From assembly GCA_019649035.1 (NCBI GenBank), contig BMAT01008557.1, forward strand, positions 335,567 through 360,160: a stretch of 24,594 nucleotides of DNA. The letters run 5' to 3'. Below, one piece after another: positions 1-13,800 of the stretch. Below the pieces are notes generated by a model. The model was not told where the DNA came from. It did not search any database and saw only the letters and a list, made by a program, of their open reading frames with translations. The stretch comes from Elysia marginata (lineage: Eukaryota > Mollusca > Gastropoda > Plakobranchidae). The translations under genes were made by a program, and so were the position numbers. How positions within the stretch are numbered: position 1 is the stretch's first letter; every line of letters starts with the position of its first letter.

Positions 1-295
1 AAAAAAAAAAAAAAACAAACCAAAATTAAATTCAGAAAATAAAAGAAAGAAGCCTACAAAAGTTCAAAATTAAAATTCTTTTGATTGAAGTCTACTAAAG
101 CCACATTTACTTAACCTTGATTGCCTTGATGAACTTACTTCAGAAAAACATTTAATTTTAACAAGAATCAAAATCCCTGGACTTCAGGGATCACACTTGC
201 ACATTTCCATGAAATTTCTTATCTGTATTTTTTTTGTACTTAGATATAAACCTTCTGCACTGTAGGGTATACCGTTCCAATCTTTCTGTTCTTTT
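1..295. other. Downstream flank, no gene seen
   Basis: AT-rich sequence beginning with an A15 run on the plus strand. It contains an ATTAAA on the minus strand at 153-158 that could be a weaker poly(A) signal. I see no coding pattern. Confidence 0.5.
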
Positions 296-301
296 TTTAT
301 T
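296..301 (-). terminator. Candidate distal poly(A) signal AATAAA
   Basis: TTTATT on the plus strand reads AATAAA in the gene's direction, about 1.1 kb beyond the stop and followed by T/G-containing sequence. It is the last AATAAA before the window end. In so AT-rich a region chance hexamers are frequent, and the hexamer at 1077-1082 is an equal candidate. Confidence 0.35.
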
Positions 302-1386
302 TTTTAACACGAGCAACAACATTCACAAAAGGCAACAAAATTATTGCACAGATGTGCCAAATGTTTGTCAAAGTCACCAATACACATATATGTTGTAAGA
401 ATGATACACCAAATGAGGTTTGTACTTCTTGGTAACATCACGATTTGTAAAGTAAGTTCTTTCCAATCCACATGATGATTGATCTATATCTCGCATTACC
501 AAAATATTCATCCAACACATATGAAGTCTGGAAATATTTCTATTGGAGTCACGGCACATAAAGTGTCCCACAAATCAGTCTATAGCTCACTTATTTTTTT
601 TTTCAATATACAGAACAAAGCAGGTGAACAAGCTGATCAAGTCAGTGAGCACATCATCTGCATGAGCTGCACATGTTTCACATAGAAGTTTATGATCCAC
701 CGCACCGAGAAATGCGCGCAACCAGCCAGCCACCAGTGACAAAACAAATGGCTAGGCCCTCTATGTCTCAGTGTGACTCTGCTCAACCTTTCAAGCGCTG
801 TATTCGTAGGCAGGACCAGACTAGATTTCCTTGGGAAGCCACATTTAATTCTGCTTGCCCCCACCTCATTCACTAGATTTTCCTAGTCTAAAAGCCTGGG
901 CTTAAGCTTACATTTCATTTGAAACTGGATTGAGGAGCAACTTTTCTGCATCAGCTTATCTCCTTTCTATACTAAATGTTGACTGAAGTCAAATTTACTG
1001 CCAAAAATCCAATTTTTTGGGTAAAATAATATTGTTATGGCATTTTCACGATGTTTAAATACTTTTCCTTTTTTTTTTTATTATATAAAATGGATTAGGA
1101 AAATAAGTTTTATAACTTTATATTTCTAAGGCTATATCTATAAATTATTAACATGGCTTATGGGAATTTAGCAACTTTCTAACACAGCTAGTCTTAGAAA
1201 TTCATAAGGCATGTAGAACAACTTGTCTTGTCAACTAAACAAAGACTAGCTACTTCAATTTTTAAGACTAAGTCTGCACCTTTCTATAAACGCCAGTCCA
1301 GGTACTGGTTGTCTAATTTATTTAGCTTTGGATCTAATCATCAAGGAATCACCTTTTTTTTCTTCTGGCACTTAATTGGCCTTTAG
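296..1386 (-). other. Sos: Probable SOS 3' UTR
   Basis: Follows the TAG stop directly on the minus strand, with no splice sites needed. It is AT-rich apart from a more complex block at about 630-870, whose short open frames on both strands match no family I recognise. Minus-strand AATAAA hexamers occur at 1317-1322, 1077-1082 and 296-301, so shorter UTR forms are possible. The true end is unknown without transcripts. Confidence 0.6.
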
Positions 1387-1892
1387 CTAGCTGGTCTGGT
1401 TCCTTAAGTGAGACAAGTGGGCAAGGTATGTCCTGGGAGGCAGCTCAGGCCGGTCCCCATAGTCTTCATTACTGTTAAAGTCAACAGGAGGAGGTACACT
1501 GACAAAGTTTCGTTCCGAGCTATGTCTCTCCAAACCGTGTCTAGGCAAAGTGCTCGAACCCCCTGGAAAGAAAGCCTCGACGGGAACCCCTGCGCTACTG
1601 CTTGGTAAACAAACAGCACTACGCGGGTGAGACATGCTGTGAGAGCGAGCGAGAGCCGAGCTGGGCATAGAATCTCTTCGAGGAGGTACTGGCGGAGGTT
1701 TGTCACTGTCCACTCGAGGGGGTGGCGTGGGAGGAGGAGCTGCGGCTGCCTCTCCTGCAAAGACAGTTGGGTTGCGACGAGGGGGGAGGGGAGGTGGCGT
1801 CCTGCGCAGTTCTGGGAGCTCAGAGGGCTCTGAGAAGGGCGGTGAAGAGGGAAAATGCATCATAGTTGTTTGGCTGGGACTTAGGTTTGGCT
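1387..1892 (-). CDS. Sos: SOS exon 24 (residues 1103-1269), proline-rich SH3-ligand tail and stop
   Basis: 506 bp including TAG, phase 1 in, acceptor TCACAG|AG. Carries SH3-binding motifs TPPPLPPRR (1133-1141), PPPTPPPR (1154-1161), KPPPVPPRR (1166-1174) and RPELPPRTY (1249-1257); human SOS1 has [10 protein letters not shown] and PKLPPKTY equivalents. These recruit Grb2/Drk. Exons 23-24 give a tail of about 240 residues, shorter than the roughly 280 in human. It is locally GC-rich and has overlapping open frames on both strands, which are shadows. Confidence 0.95.
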
Positions 1893-4800
1893 CTGTGATC
1901 AAGAAGATATAAAAATAAACATTTTTTAAGTTTACAGAAAAACATATTTACTTAAGGACAGCACTCAGGCTCTCTTCATTACTTTCACATTGAAATACAG
2001 TCCCTTTCAGATATTCCAAACCCCATGGGAACAAAATTCAACTTCATATCATCCTAAATCAAATTACCAGTATTCATTACAGAAGGTGGATAAAATAGGT
2101 AATCTGAATATAGTTTGGCTTAAGCAAACATTCACATCACCTTGGTGAAAATTATATGGTCTTCCCTGCATTAATAAAAAAAATATAATTAGCTGACAAT
2201 GATCATAGGTACAAGTTGTACAATAGTTATAAAGTATGGTAATTACATACAACTAGAAATTTATATAGGATGAAACAGAAATGGAAAAGGCAGGGCACAA
2301 AAACAACAACACCAAAATGAGACAAAAAAGCCCAAGTTGGCTCATTTGTTCGTCAATCATGTAGTAGTCCTGAGTTTGTAAATTGCAGAGAAAGACTAAA
2401 TTATTTAGTGTTTATTTTGTTGGTTTTTTTTTAACAAAACCAAAAGAAAAATCCATGAAAAGGAACTAAAACCATATTTGTCAAAACAAGAAAGAAAAAA
2501 AACAACCCCTAGATCTAGGCAATAAAAAAAAAAACGCACATGAACTTAGAACAAGAGGATAACATGCGCTTTTTGAACAATTGTTTGCATGGAAAATTAA
2601 AGCCTATGATAGTGATTGATTGATTGGAATTTTTTTACAAGCCCACTCCATCATTAGAGATGACCTCAGGGCTTACAATAATTTCAAAATTATTTACTTC
2701 AACACTATAAGATTGCCAATCTACCTCATATATTGAAATCAAGTTTTGAAAAAAAAGAGGTATGATTTAAGTGCAAAATGTAGATACAAGACCCATATCT
2801 AAGAGATCAAAGCTGGATGACGTTCAGTAATGATGATTACAAATTTGTTTCTGAAGTTGAAGTTGTGGTGAGACTGACTTGAAAAAAATTATGAACATTC
2901 CTCAGGCAACGAGCCCATCATCAGGTCATTTTTTTTTAGTTCAGAAGGGTAAGTATTTAGAAAGATGCATTAATCTGAGTTTATAAATATTAAAAGAAAA
3001 TGTTAAAAGTGTTATTTTCTAGAAAAGATTTTGTGTTTTATTCGACGATTTAAAATAGATAAACACGCAGTAAGAAAAATCTTGCTTTTGTCCTCAGGCG
3101 TGAATTCAATTCAGTTTAACTTTACTCCGTCAATAAAAAGTTACACCAGTAAAGATATTGAAAACAATCAAAGCTTATTCAGGCCAACAGATTTTGACAG
3201 GTATTAAGTACTCACAAGTAGTTTTATACAAGTGCAGTATTATAGAAAAGAAATTTGATTTCTTTCTCAAACACCCACATCCTTTTCTCTCACTGAAAAA
3301 CTTTACCTTATTTTCTTTCTCCTATATTCCACTAACAAACATATACTTCTCTTATACCTATCTTATACTCCCCCCCTCCTCTTTTCTGTTTTACACCAAC
3401 CTCCCTCGTCCATTAATGAGATCAACATGAACCTGATTTTCACCTTTCAAACCCTCAAAATTCAAATTATACTTGTTAACAAAAACAATTTTTTTGAAAG
3501 TTACCTGGAGAGTTAGCAAACACACTGTTAACACTGCCAGCCATGGTCATTGGGCTCTGAGGCTTGCTGGGAGAGGTTGGAGTGGAGTGGGGTGAGTCGT
3601 CATCCTCTGACATCTTCAGCAAAGGAGGGATGGTGCTGCTCTTGTTGCTGCTGCCATGTCGCTGGGCACTGGGCTTAATGCCCGGAGACTTCAGGGAGTA
3701 GTTTAAGAACACTTTTTGCTGGAAGGTGGTAATCAAAATAATATTTTAAAATTATGCAAAGAATTAATTCTTAAGAATAGTTCAATTACATAATTATTTT
3801 GAACGTTCTCAAATATGTTTACATATATATGAAAGATGTGTTATTGCATTCTTGAAGGATTTAAATGTTCAAATCTAGTAATTGTGACACAGGTTTATAT
3901 CACAATAATGATGATAGCATAAAAAAATCCCATAAAGATGGTACAAATGACAGTTATCTTATCTTAGTAATATATGAATGAGAAAAACTTGGGCAAAGGT
4001 GCAAATAAATCCTTTCAATAACAATTAAGCTAATCTTTCAAACCATCATGCTATGAATTTGAAAAAGATTACTGGGATTAACATTTGATTTTTGAAGTAT
4101 AAAGAAGATGTTTGTTTTGCACAAAATGCATAACTTAAAATTTTTTCAGCAGTTTATTTCATATTAGAAAAAAATTTATACTTTGTGAGAAGATCCATAA
4201 TAATAATCATTCTTAAAAGCAAACCAATAATTCTAGATAGTGATATCTGCAAATGGAAAGAATTTGTTAAAATAAAAAATCTGACACAAAGGCTTACATT
4301 TCTCTGGGGTTTTCCATCCCTTGGTTCAATCTCTAAGGATTTCTTGTAAAGGTAGTCCTCCAACTCTTTTTCTGTTAAATTTTTCTGTTTAAGTGGATCC
4401 AAAGCAGCAAAGTACTCCTGTTGGTAAAGAAACATAAAAATGTACATTTGCCAATATTTAAAGGCATAAAGCACACTTTGACAATCTCATTTTAAGTTTT
4501 TGATAGCATAAGCAAACCACCAAAAAAAAAAAACCACCAAAAAACAAGCATACCATATGGTCCACTAGATTTTACACCAGCCACTTAAAAAAACATCCTG
4601 ATTTCCATGCTGCAACTTTTCTCTATTTTAATACAATGAAAGTTTTATATTTCTAGCCTTAGTTTGTCTCCTTGAGATGTTAAATATTTAAAGTTTGCAG
4701 GGAGTTGGCAAAGCCCCTTTATTATGTGCCTTGTTTCAAAGTAAGCCAGGAGGGTGTTTACTAAACGTTATTCCAATCTGCTTTCTTTTTTCGCATGACC

Positions 4801-7800
4801 ATTTTATGCACGATGTCTGTTTTGTTAAAATTATTTGTCTAAGCAGGTCAAACCTGTCTCTTTCAAATAAAAAGTTTATGGAAAAGTACACAGAGTGGTT
4901 TAAAAAGAGAGACTTAAATTTTTTTCCCCCTGTTTTTCTTGTACTGAAAGTACTCCTGTCTCTTCATCACAAAAGATGAAGTCATCATCATATTTTGTCA
5001 GTTTTAACATTGCACAAACTTACTATACTCACTTCAACACAATGCTATCCATTATGTAAAATTAAATAAAAATCATGAAGAAGTTATGCTGGTTAAAAAT
5101 CAAATTTCTTTGTTTTTTTTTTATCAAATTACTTACACGAATAGATTGTTCTGGCTGTAAACAGTAAGGTTGGTTTTGGAATTGCTGAATTTCTCCTGTA
5201 ATTTCAGCAACTTTTCTCCTCTTGCTAAAATTGATGATTCCTTCTGGGGCATTGGCAACAAAATCTGGATTGCCCTCCTCAGTCTTCAGAATGTTTGTAA
5301 GATACATGCCTGACAAAAGGAAAAATAAATGAAAGCTTCAGATTGTTTTTCAAATATGTGCTTAACAAACGGAAAATTACAGAAGTCTTAGAATGTGTGT
5401 CAGATACATGCCCTACACAGAGATGCAAGCGTATTATACACAAAAAAAAAAACAAAAAAATTTTACACCTCTATAAAGTGCTTCACCTGGCATTAATGAC
5501 CATCAGCTGCCCCTATAGAATCTTTGATAGATAAACTAAAAAGGCAGATATAGCTCAGTATTAGGGCCTACCCAGCTGTACAGCCCAAAAGCAGGGTTTC
5601 ATTTTCTTTAAATCTCAAGTTTGGAAGGTTTTCTTTCTTATTTAAGCCTTAGTTTATTCAAATTCTTGTGCTTTTTTTGCTAACAAAACTGAAAAAATTC
5701 TGCAAAAATTGAACAGCTTGCACCCTGATTTGTCAAATACATGATTATCAAAAGTAAAAAAAAAAAGAAAGGAATAAAATGTTCATTTCTTTCCAAAGGA
5801 AAAAAAAACCACAACAATGTAAGAATACAATTTGCAGACTGCATAAGTTGTTTTTACAAGCATAAAAAACCACCTTTTTACTTCAGATACATGCCTAACA
5901 ACATAAAAATAAAAGAAAAAATAAAATGATTACTTCCTGTCAAAAGAAGAAGATACAACAAGGCTAAAATACTATCTGGGGATTGCATAATTTGTTTTTC
6001 AAGAATAGGCAACACAAAATATAAAATTTCAAATCAGTTAGCTACATTGAGATTATTGAAGGCTAATAATGAGAGCTTATCATTTTTACAAAACCCACTT
6101 CAGAATTTATAAAAATACAAAGGATGCAATTCTGCCAAAGCAGGTATTTCCTTTTCACATTTGATTCTAGCCAAGTTTCATTCTGGACTTTTATAGGTTA
6201 AAAAAAACTTACACCGCTATGAACAATTTTAACCTATCTCAATCATAATGAATTTGGCAAAACTGAAAAAAAAAAAAGATTTTGGGCACATGCAGTTTCA
6301 TAGTGTTTGGCAAATCATCTAATAATCGAGAGCAACATTACTTTTTAATAAGAAATTATGCTAATTGATGAATTTCTTAAGAACAGTCCTAATAAGGGCA
6401 ACAGAAATTTGAAATTGATACATATGCATACATTTTTCTCCTACTTTTCTTCATAATCTACGAGAACCTAAATTTCAATTATATAAAACAATTTTCAACG
6501 TTTGGAACTTAAGAAAAATATTGATGTGTGACTGACGGGCTAGAAAAGAAAAGGATTAGAACTCAGAGATCAGGTGATTACTTGATTAAAAAAAAACAAC
6601 TCTTCTTCACAATAGCATCAAGAAAAAAAAAAAAGATATTAGACAAGAGTTAAAAACTCTGTTTTGGTTTCCTAAGTAAGCCTCCAGGAAGGAGAGAGAA
6701 AAAAAGTGTTTTTATTATTATATTTCAAGATATAGTCACTAGTCTCTAAAATGAAGCAGAGAATGGAATGAACATTGTTTCCCTTTAAAACAAACAACTT
6801 TCTCACCAAGGAATGGAACACAAGGGGGGTTGATAGATCTCAGCTTATCAATGTATTTCTTGAAATGATCATTGTTCAACTCTGATGCATCCTCTAGTGC
6901 CTTCTGATATTTGTGAGGCAGTTCCTGGAGAAAAATACAAATCCATAAGATAAATACAGTATACCTGAAAGCAATACTGGAAATGTAAAATATCTGAGCA
7001 AAAGATCAATTTTGCAGACCTCCTTATATTTATTAGATCCATTAAACATACAATTATTGTGTAATTCTGTTGTTCTGTACAAACAGTATGTTGCAATATT
7101 TACAAATATATATTACAAATACCAAAAAAAAAAAACACACAAAAAAACGAAACAAACTTTTTTGGTGTGCTCAAGCCTGTACACTGATGCTGACTTGAGG
7201 GCACTATTAATCTCTAGAACACCATTAAAGTTGTTCAGCTCTTGAAAGACCAACATGACTTCTATGATCCTTGATATTACAGCCACCCGCTCTTCTAGAT
7301 TTGGTGTTTCCACAATGAACAATTCCAGCCAGTATGTGAACTGAAATAAAATTTTAGAAGGAAAAATACTTCTTAGATGAAAAGAGAAATCAATCAAAAA
7401 GAGATACAGAAAATTGGAAAGAAATGCTTTGAATGCAAAAATCCAAGACAAGTTTGTGTTTGCCCTTTAGCTATTGGATAGGTTTCCAAGCATAAAACAC
7501 AACTTTTTTTTTAATCATGACATAAAATTGGATTTTTCTGGCACATATTTTGATGGAGATACATTAAGAACAATGCAAGTAAATTTAGGAGTGAATGAGT
7601 GGAAACTCACGTTTGTGGAAAAATGTATCATTTTTAACAAATTCGGGGCTGTTTGCTGCTTGTCCTTTTTCATCCAAGGCATACCAACAAGCTCAGATGG
7701 TTTGATTGCTCGGTAAAGATCAAATTCCAGTAAAGTCACTTGCCGAGCTATCTCTATGGGATGGAGCTAGAAAAAAAAATCATTTTAAGTAAATAGGTAG

Positions 7801-10800
7801 AAAATATCAGAAAAAAAACCCAACTAAAGTTTTTACAAAATGGGAGGAAATAACTATGAGTAGCAGTCAAAAAAGTATGGGAAAAGAGTGAAAGCAGGAC
7901 TTGTTATGGCTTCGCACTGTTGAACAAAACAAGTTTCACTTGCTCCAAATGTGTTTTAAGACAACAATAACTCCTAGAACAAAATGCCTTTCTTCACAAA
8001 AAATTATGTACCTTGCAAACAGGCTGTCACTAATACTTTAGTGTTGCTAGAAATAAAAAAATGGGCCTTTGGACTCCAAAAAGACCCAGTTGTCTTTTGC
8101 CTTTGTCTATCTTATGATTCAAAATAAATGTTGGCCATTTCAATAAGAAAAATATTAAGTTGGACAGTAATGATGAAGAAAACTTCAATTCTTAGGTATT
8201 GCAAAGCTTGTTTTCTTTTAATAAAGGTGCATAGAATATATGCTACCCTTTACACCTACCTTTATTTCCTGACACAAAGTTTATGGGGGGTGGGGGGCGA
8301 TAATTTTTTGTACCATTGTTCCTAGTGTGGCTAGTTAAACAGTTATTGCTACTGTCCAGTCTGACACCTTAGATCTTTTAGTTTTACACATATTGAAAAT
8401 TGTCCTTTTATTATTATTACTACTACAAGGTAAAAAAAAAACCATTACTTCAGGAACATTAGATTTAGACAGTTTTCTCAAATTATTGCATTGACTCGAA
8501 TGTTTTATTTATATCATATAGGCTTCTTATCTGGCCTAAATAAACTTTTGCATAATTGTCTTGAACCCTTCACTCACTGTCATAAGATTGTAATCCTCAA
8601 ACTTGCGTGCTATGTGCCACTCTATTCGAGGTGGCTCATACTGGTGTGTGAATTCTCTCTCTGGGTTTGAACTCTCCAGCTGAAAGTGAGATGGAAAAAA
8701 CTTTGTTCATGCAATTATGAGAACACAACAATAACAAAAAATAATTAAAAAAACATGTACACTTAATTTTAACAGAAATAGATAATAAAGTAAAAATAGG
8801 AACAGTGAAAAGGAATACCTCAAAGAATAATAAAATAAGTAGAGGACTTGCATTGAAAAAAACAGTAATAGAACATATGTTCTCTGAAAGTCTATTTCCC
8901 GGCACGTAGAGTAAATGACAAAAAGTCCACTTCCTTCGAATTTCCCTTGCAACCAGTGTCTTCAATACCTAAACTGCCTAATTTGACGATTGTCAAATAA
9001 CAATGCACTTTCTTTAAGGGAATTTATAATGGCAAGAATAATTCACACAATTTATAGGCAATTTTAAGTGGTAAAGACAACGTTCATGAGCAGCATAAAA
9101 GAGAGTTCTAGAAATTTTGAAACCTTACCTTTCTCTGGATGCCTTTGCTGAGGATGTCAGCCATCTTACGCATAGCTTTTCCTTTTATTGATGCCAAAAA
9201 CTCCTTCAGTCTCTCAAGAAGCTTATGGTCTCTCTCAAAATCGTATGGATGGTAGTCCACCCAGTGACGAAACACATTCACCACCCTGACAGAGGAAAAG
9301 ATGAAACACGAAAAAATTTGAGTAATTATATAGTTGTTTAAGTGTGCTGTTTTAGAAGACAAATTTGCTGAATTACACCTGATTTGTATGATTGTAATTA
9401 TTATGTTACATTGTACAGTATGAATGAGTGCACCTAGCGCGATAAAGTATTTTGACATTAGATATTTTATAAATTATCTGCATTATTAAATAAATATACA
9501 AGGTACCAAAAATCTTAATAAACACTTGTTTCATTTGAACGTCTATAAAAGGAAACAAAAAGATCACAGTTTATCACCAGCTAAATATTTAACGAACACA
9601 CCAGCCCCTTGTAACCCCCACCCCAGCACATTGCCTTGGCAAATCAAAGGGTTGTATCCTCAAAAAGCTTAGAGAATAAATCCACAAACTTCATTATTGA
9701 CCCTTACATACAGGCTAATTAAAAGAGAAACAAATACTTAATTTGTGAGGCACATCATAATAAAGGACCTATTGTATTGGTCCATTGGATTAAAGGGCGA
9801 AGAAATGTGGTATAGAATAAATTGGCCAAATACCCAACTTGAATTTAATAGCATTGAATGTCATTTTGTTTTGTAAATATAGTGTGTTATTGAATTCAAG
9901 TTTCTTGCATACAGAATATAATGAAATGTAAACTTACTAAAACTTAATTAAAATCACATTGAAAAACTCAAAATACCTGAGCTCCTGCATAATTGAGTGA
10001 ACCATCTTTGTAATAGAAAGTTCTTATTAACAACTAAAGTGTCAAATTTTGAGATAAATTTTTAAAAATTAGGTTTTGAAAATAAACTCAACAATATTGG
10101 AAGTTAAAAGAAAAAGGAAGTATAAATGATCTTGAAGTTTTTATAGATAGGCTTAAGGAAACTCAAGATTTCAAAAAGTTTAATACTTCTGAAAGGAAAC
10201 AAATAGCTTTTGTTCTATGCGATTCAAAACTGCCTTTACCTGAATTGGACAGGTTTCACATATTTGTTTCGGAAGCGTTTCAGATCTTCCCTGTATTTCA
10301 GGGCTGCCATTTCATCCCCAGCAACTTGTGAGTTAAGTGTATCCATTTCATCCCCTACAGTATGTGAGTTGAATGTGGGCTCCGGTATTTCAAAACTGCA
10401 GGCAGTTAAGATCTTTTACACAAAAAGGATTTACGAATAAAACAAGTAAAATTCAATCTCATATGAAAAGGACATGAAGCAGACTGAGGAAAAAGAGGGA
10501 AGACACTTTTGCAGAATAAATTATAATGCCATCCTAATTATATACGCGTGCCCTTTGAAACTTTTCCTACCCTATTCATTTGAGAAATGATTGATCTTTT
10601 ATGAACTTCCTTATACAAATCAGTCTAATTACTTAAATGCAAGGTATTCCGATTTAATTTATTCCTTTATGAAATCTACTATCTCACCAAAAGAAGAATA
10701 TCCAATAAAAAAAAGATGCATTGCCATCTTGAGAGAAAGGTTGATCAGCAAAAGTGTCAACAGATTTCCTGCTATTTAGATCATGATCTAGAAAAATGTT

Positions 10801-13800
10801 ACATAATATATTTAATGAAAAATGTTTCTTAAGTAAAAAAAATCTACCTTTTCAGTGACACTTAACAATACAGTGCAGGGTTGTATGTGGCTGATGGAAA
10901 AAAAAGCTGAAAACGACATGAGCCTCAAAGCGTTTGGGAATCAATAGAACTATTAAGTAGCAATACGCAATTACAACGCTCTAAAAGGTTCTTAAGAGCA
11001 AGAGTTGTGCTCTTAAATAAGTTTAATACTGCAAAAGGTTACTTTCAAGCAGGTTTTAAGTTACTGGTTGATGAAATTGAGAAAAAGAACTTGAGCTGAA
11101 ATCCCAAATTTGCGGGGGGGGAAGCTGAAATCAGTCTAAATCTGAAAGATTTACACCCCTGATAGTGTCATACCCATTCTAGCAAAACAAACTGCTCCCC
11201 TCTCTCTATATGTGAATGTATTTTGACATCCACAAAGCAAAAACAGTAGAAAAAAAAGTGTATCTAGTTTATAATATTTATGCCTGTCTATGGCCTTAGG
11301 CAAAAATCAAAGGATACCGCTTTATCAGCAGCTCTAGAAGTTCCCTTGGACTGCAGAATGACCGGTAGGTTAGCAAGAATGTGCGTAAGAAACGAGGATC
11401 AGCATACATGTGATAGGTCAGTCTCTCAACAAGTTTGAAGAGCTGCCCTCCCTGGATTGGAAACAAAGACAAAAAATTAATAAAATATCTAGGTAAGAAA
11501 TTATTACTGGCGCAGAGACATCTGCATAGCTTGAAATTTTGTAAAAAATTGTACAGCACTGGGAATCTGTTGAAAACATCAATGCTTGATATGTAAAAAA
11601 AATAAAGCAGTTAATATGAGCAGATGAAATTTGATGCGTATGTCATGACCATTGTTTGAAATCTACAGGTGGGGCAGTGCGGCACATAAAAAAACTTAAC
11701 ATTTCATAATTTTACAATCAGACATTTAAAAAGTTTGGTAACAGCAGCAACGTTTTTGTAACAGATAACTACAGACGTAAAAAAACAAGAAAAGCATTTT
11801 TTGCAACATGATATCAATCTTTAACAGTGAAAAGGTTCTTACTAGGAAAAAAAAAAACAGTGCTGTATCATAAAAAGAAAAAAAACCCATCAACAATAAA
11901 GCTCTATTAAAGAGGCTCAATATATAGCTTAATCTTATTTATAAAGGAAAAATTTTTGAACACTCGAGTATGTCACCTTTATGAGTGGACTTTCAAACTG
12001 TGACTCTTGGTTCTCCTCAAAGATAATGTTTTCATCCGAGTCTTCCACAGCAAATACATACTCATCTGCTGGAGGGGGTACCAGAGGGTGATTTTTCTCT
12101 TCTTCCCTTAGCTTACTGTCCAGGCTACGCTCAAGCATACTGTTAAAAGGTTTGGGGAAAAAGAGTCAATATCTCATACTTTGGCACAAAACAATTTGTG
12201 AGGTGCCCAGGGTAAATCGGGCAAAAAGTAAGAATTTTTACACATTGAGAATGAACATTTTCTAAAAGTATATTTTATGCCCTTTATGAGATGATAAAAA
12301 TTCGAACCTTAACTTTTCTGAAACCTGAGATATATCATTTAAAAAAAGAAACAAAGATGGTTTACGATATAACTAAAATTTTATACTGAAACAGCTCTAA
12401 GTCAAAACCAGTCAGAGTGATTTGAGCCTCATTCACTCAGGTTGTTTCTCAAGAGAAAATCCTTGCACTCTAGTATATATATGTACAGGTAAATTGGTCT
12501 CTGTTGAGGAATGGCTAAACAGAAATACTTTCCTTTTTGACATTCTAGTTACATTTGATAATTTTAAAGAATACAAAATAACAAAGAAATGATTCCTTAC
12601 ATATTCTATGATCATAATGAATCTAAAACAAATTAAAAGTCGTTACAAGCTAATAACTACATGCATATGTGAACCAGAAAAATAAGTTTTCTATTGCTTT
12701 TGCCAAAATGCATGGACTCTCCTTGAGAAAATTTAAGAGTAGGGTCTAAGTTCCTTAAGTGAATGTAGTCAAATAAAAATTCCTATAAATGTAAATGACC
12801 CTTCAAGCAGGGCTTGCGTCAGCTCATTTAAAAAAAAAGAAGTTACAGTCCATAATGAGCATACCTTCTGGTCTGTAAAGAAATCAAAGCCGCCATCCAG
12901 TTTGCTTTATCCTCCATTGTTTTTGCTTGCAAAGTTATATACATGTTCTGCTCTCTTGGATGAAGTTCAAAGGCATTTGTGACATCTGTTGGTAAAATTT
13001 AAACGAATTCAATGATAATATAGAAAAAAAAATGATATCTGTTTACAAGCTTTGACCTCTGAAAAACAGATTATCTGGATAATAGAGTTTCAATTTCTTA
13101 ACTTCATTTTCAGACAGGTAAATATAATTAGAAAAGTCTGTGATAATTAACCTCTCATAGCATCAGTATATTTTCTCCTGTTCAGGGCAACTGAGTTGGA
13201 AGTAGGAAAATATTTTCATTTTAAAAAAGCCATTGAAAGATCTAATTTTCTCCTCTTTCTTTACATTTTAAGTCAGCAAAAGTTTTTATATCTTTCCACA
13301 AAATATTGATAATTTTATGAAAATCTTTTTTTTTATGTTTGAAAGCTTGAAAAAAAAAATCTTTTTAAAAACAGCAATGCCTTTGAAAGTGAAAATTGCA
13401 ACATATGACTCATTGATCCTGGACGCGACACATATTACAGACAAATCATCTTACCATTATTGTCGTCCGTGTCCACCACTTCAACTTTCCGGATAAAGAA
13501 CTTCTCCTTGAGCTTATACTCAGGGATAGGTCCTGTGGCTGAATTTCTACGTGGGTTTAGCTTACACAGTAAAATCATGCCATCAAACAAGAAGCAGTAG
13601 CGCTCAGCATTGGTTTTTCGAACCACTGTGAGCTGGCCCTCTGTGTATGGTTAAAAAATTAAGCCAAATGGTAAACTTTTCTGTTTTATACAACAAATAG
13701 TTGGTATCAAATAATAGTCCCTGAAATCACTCTGATTAAAGAATGTATCTTACGTAATAACACTGCCTTCCAAGATAAAGTTTGAGTGTAGTTAGATTTT

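Noticed and set aside
637-876. Overlapping open frames on both strands in the 3' UTR
   Set aside because: No family resemblance, no conserved start context, and no splice link to SOS. They arise from a locally less AT-rich stretch.
1404-1912. Several other-frame ORFs over the proline-rich exon
   Set aside because: They are shadows of exon 24; repeated CCN and CGN codons keep other frames open.
3158-3430. Plus-strand ORF of 90 residues in intron 23
   Set aside because: Composed mainly of Phe, Leu, Ser and Tyr from pyrimidine-rich intron sequence; no domain.
5542-5611. tRNA-like or SINE-like segment in intron 20 (TAGCTCAGT resembling an A box, then GGGTTTCAT)
   Set aside because: The A box fits but the B box has about four mismatches and no stable cloverleaf or A-rich tail can be drawn. 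At most a very old fragment.
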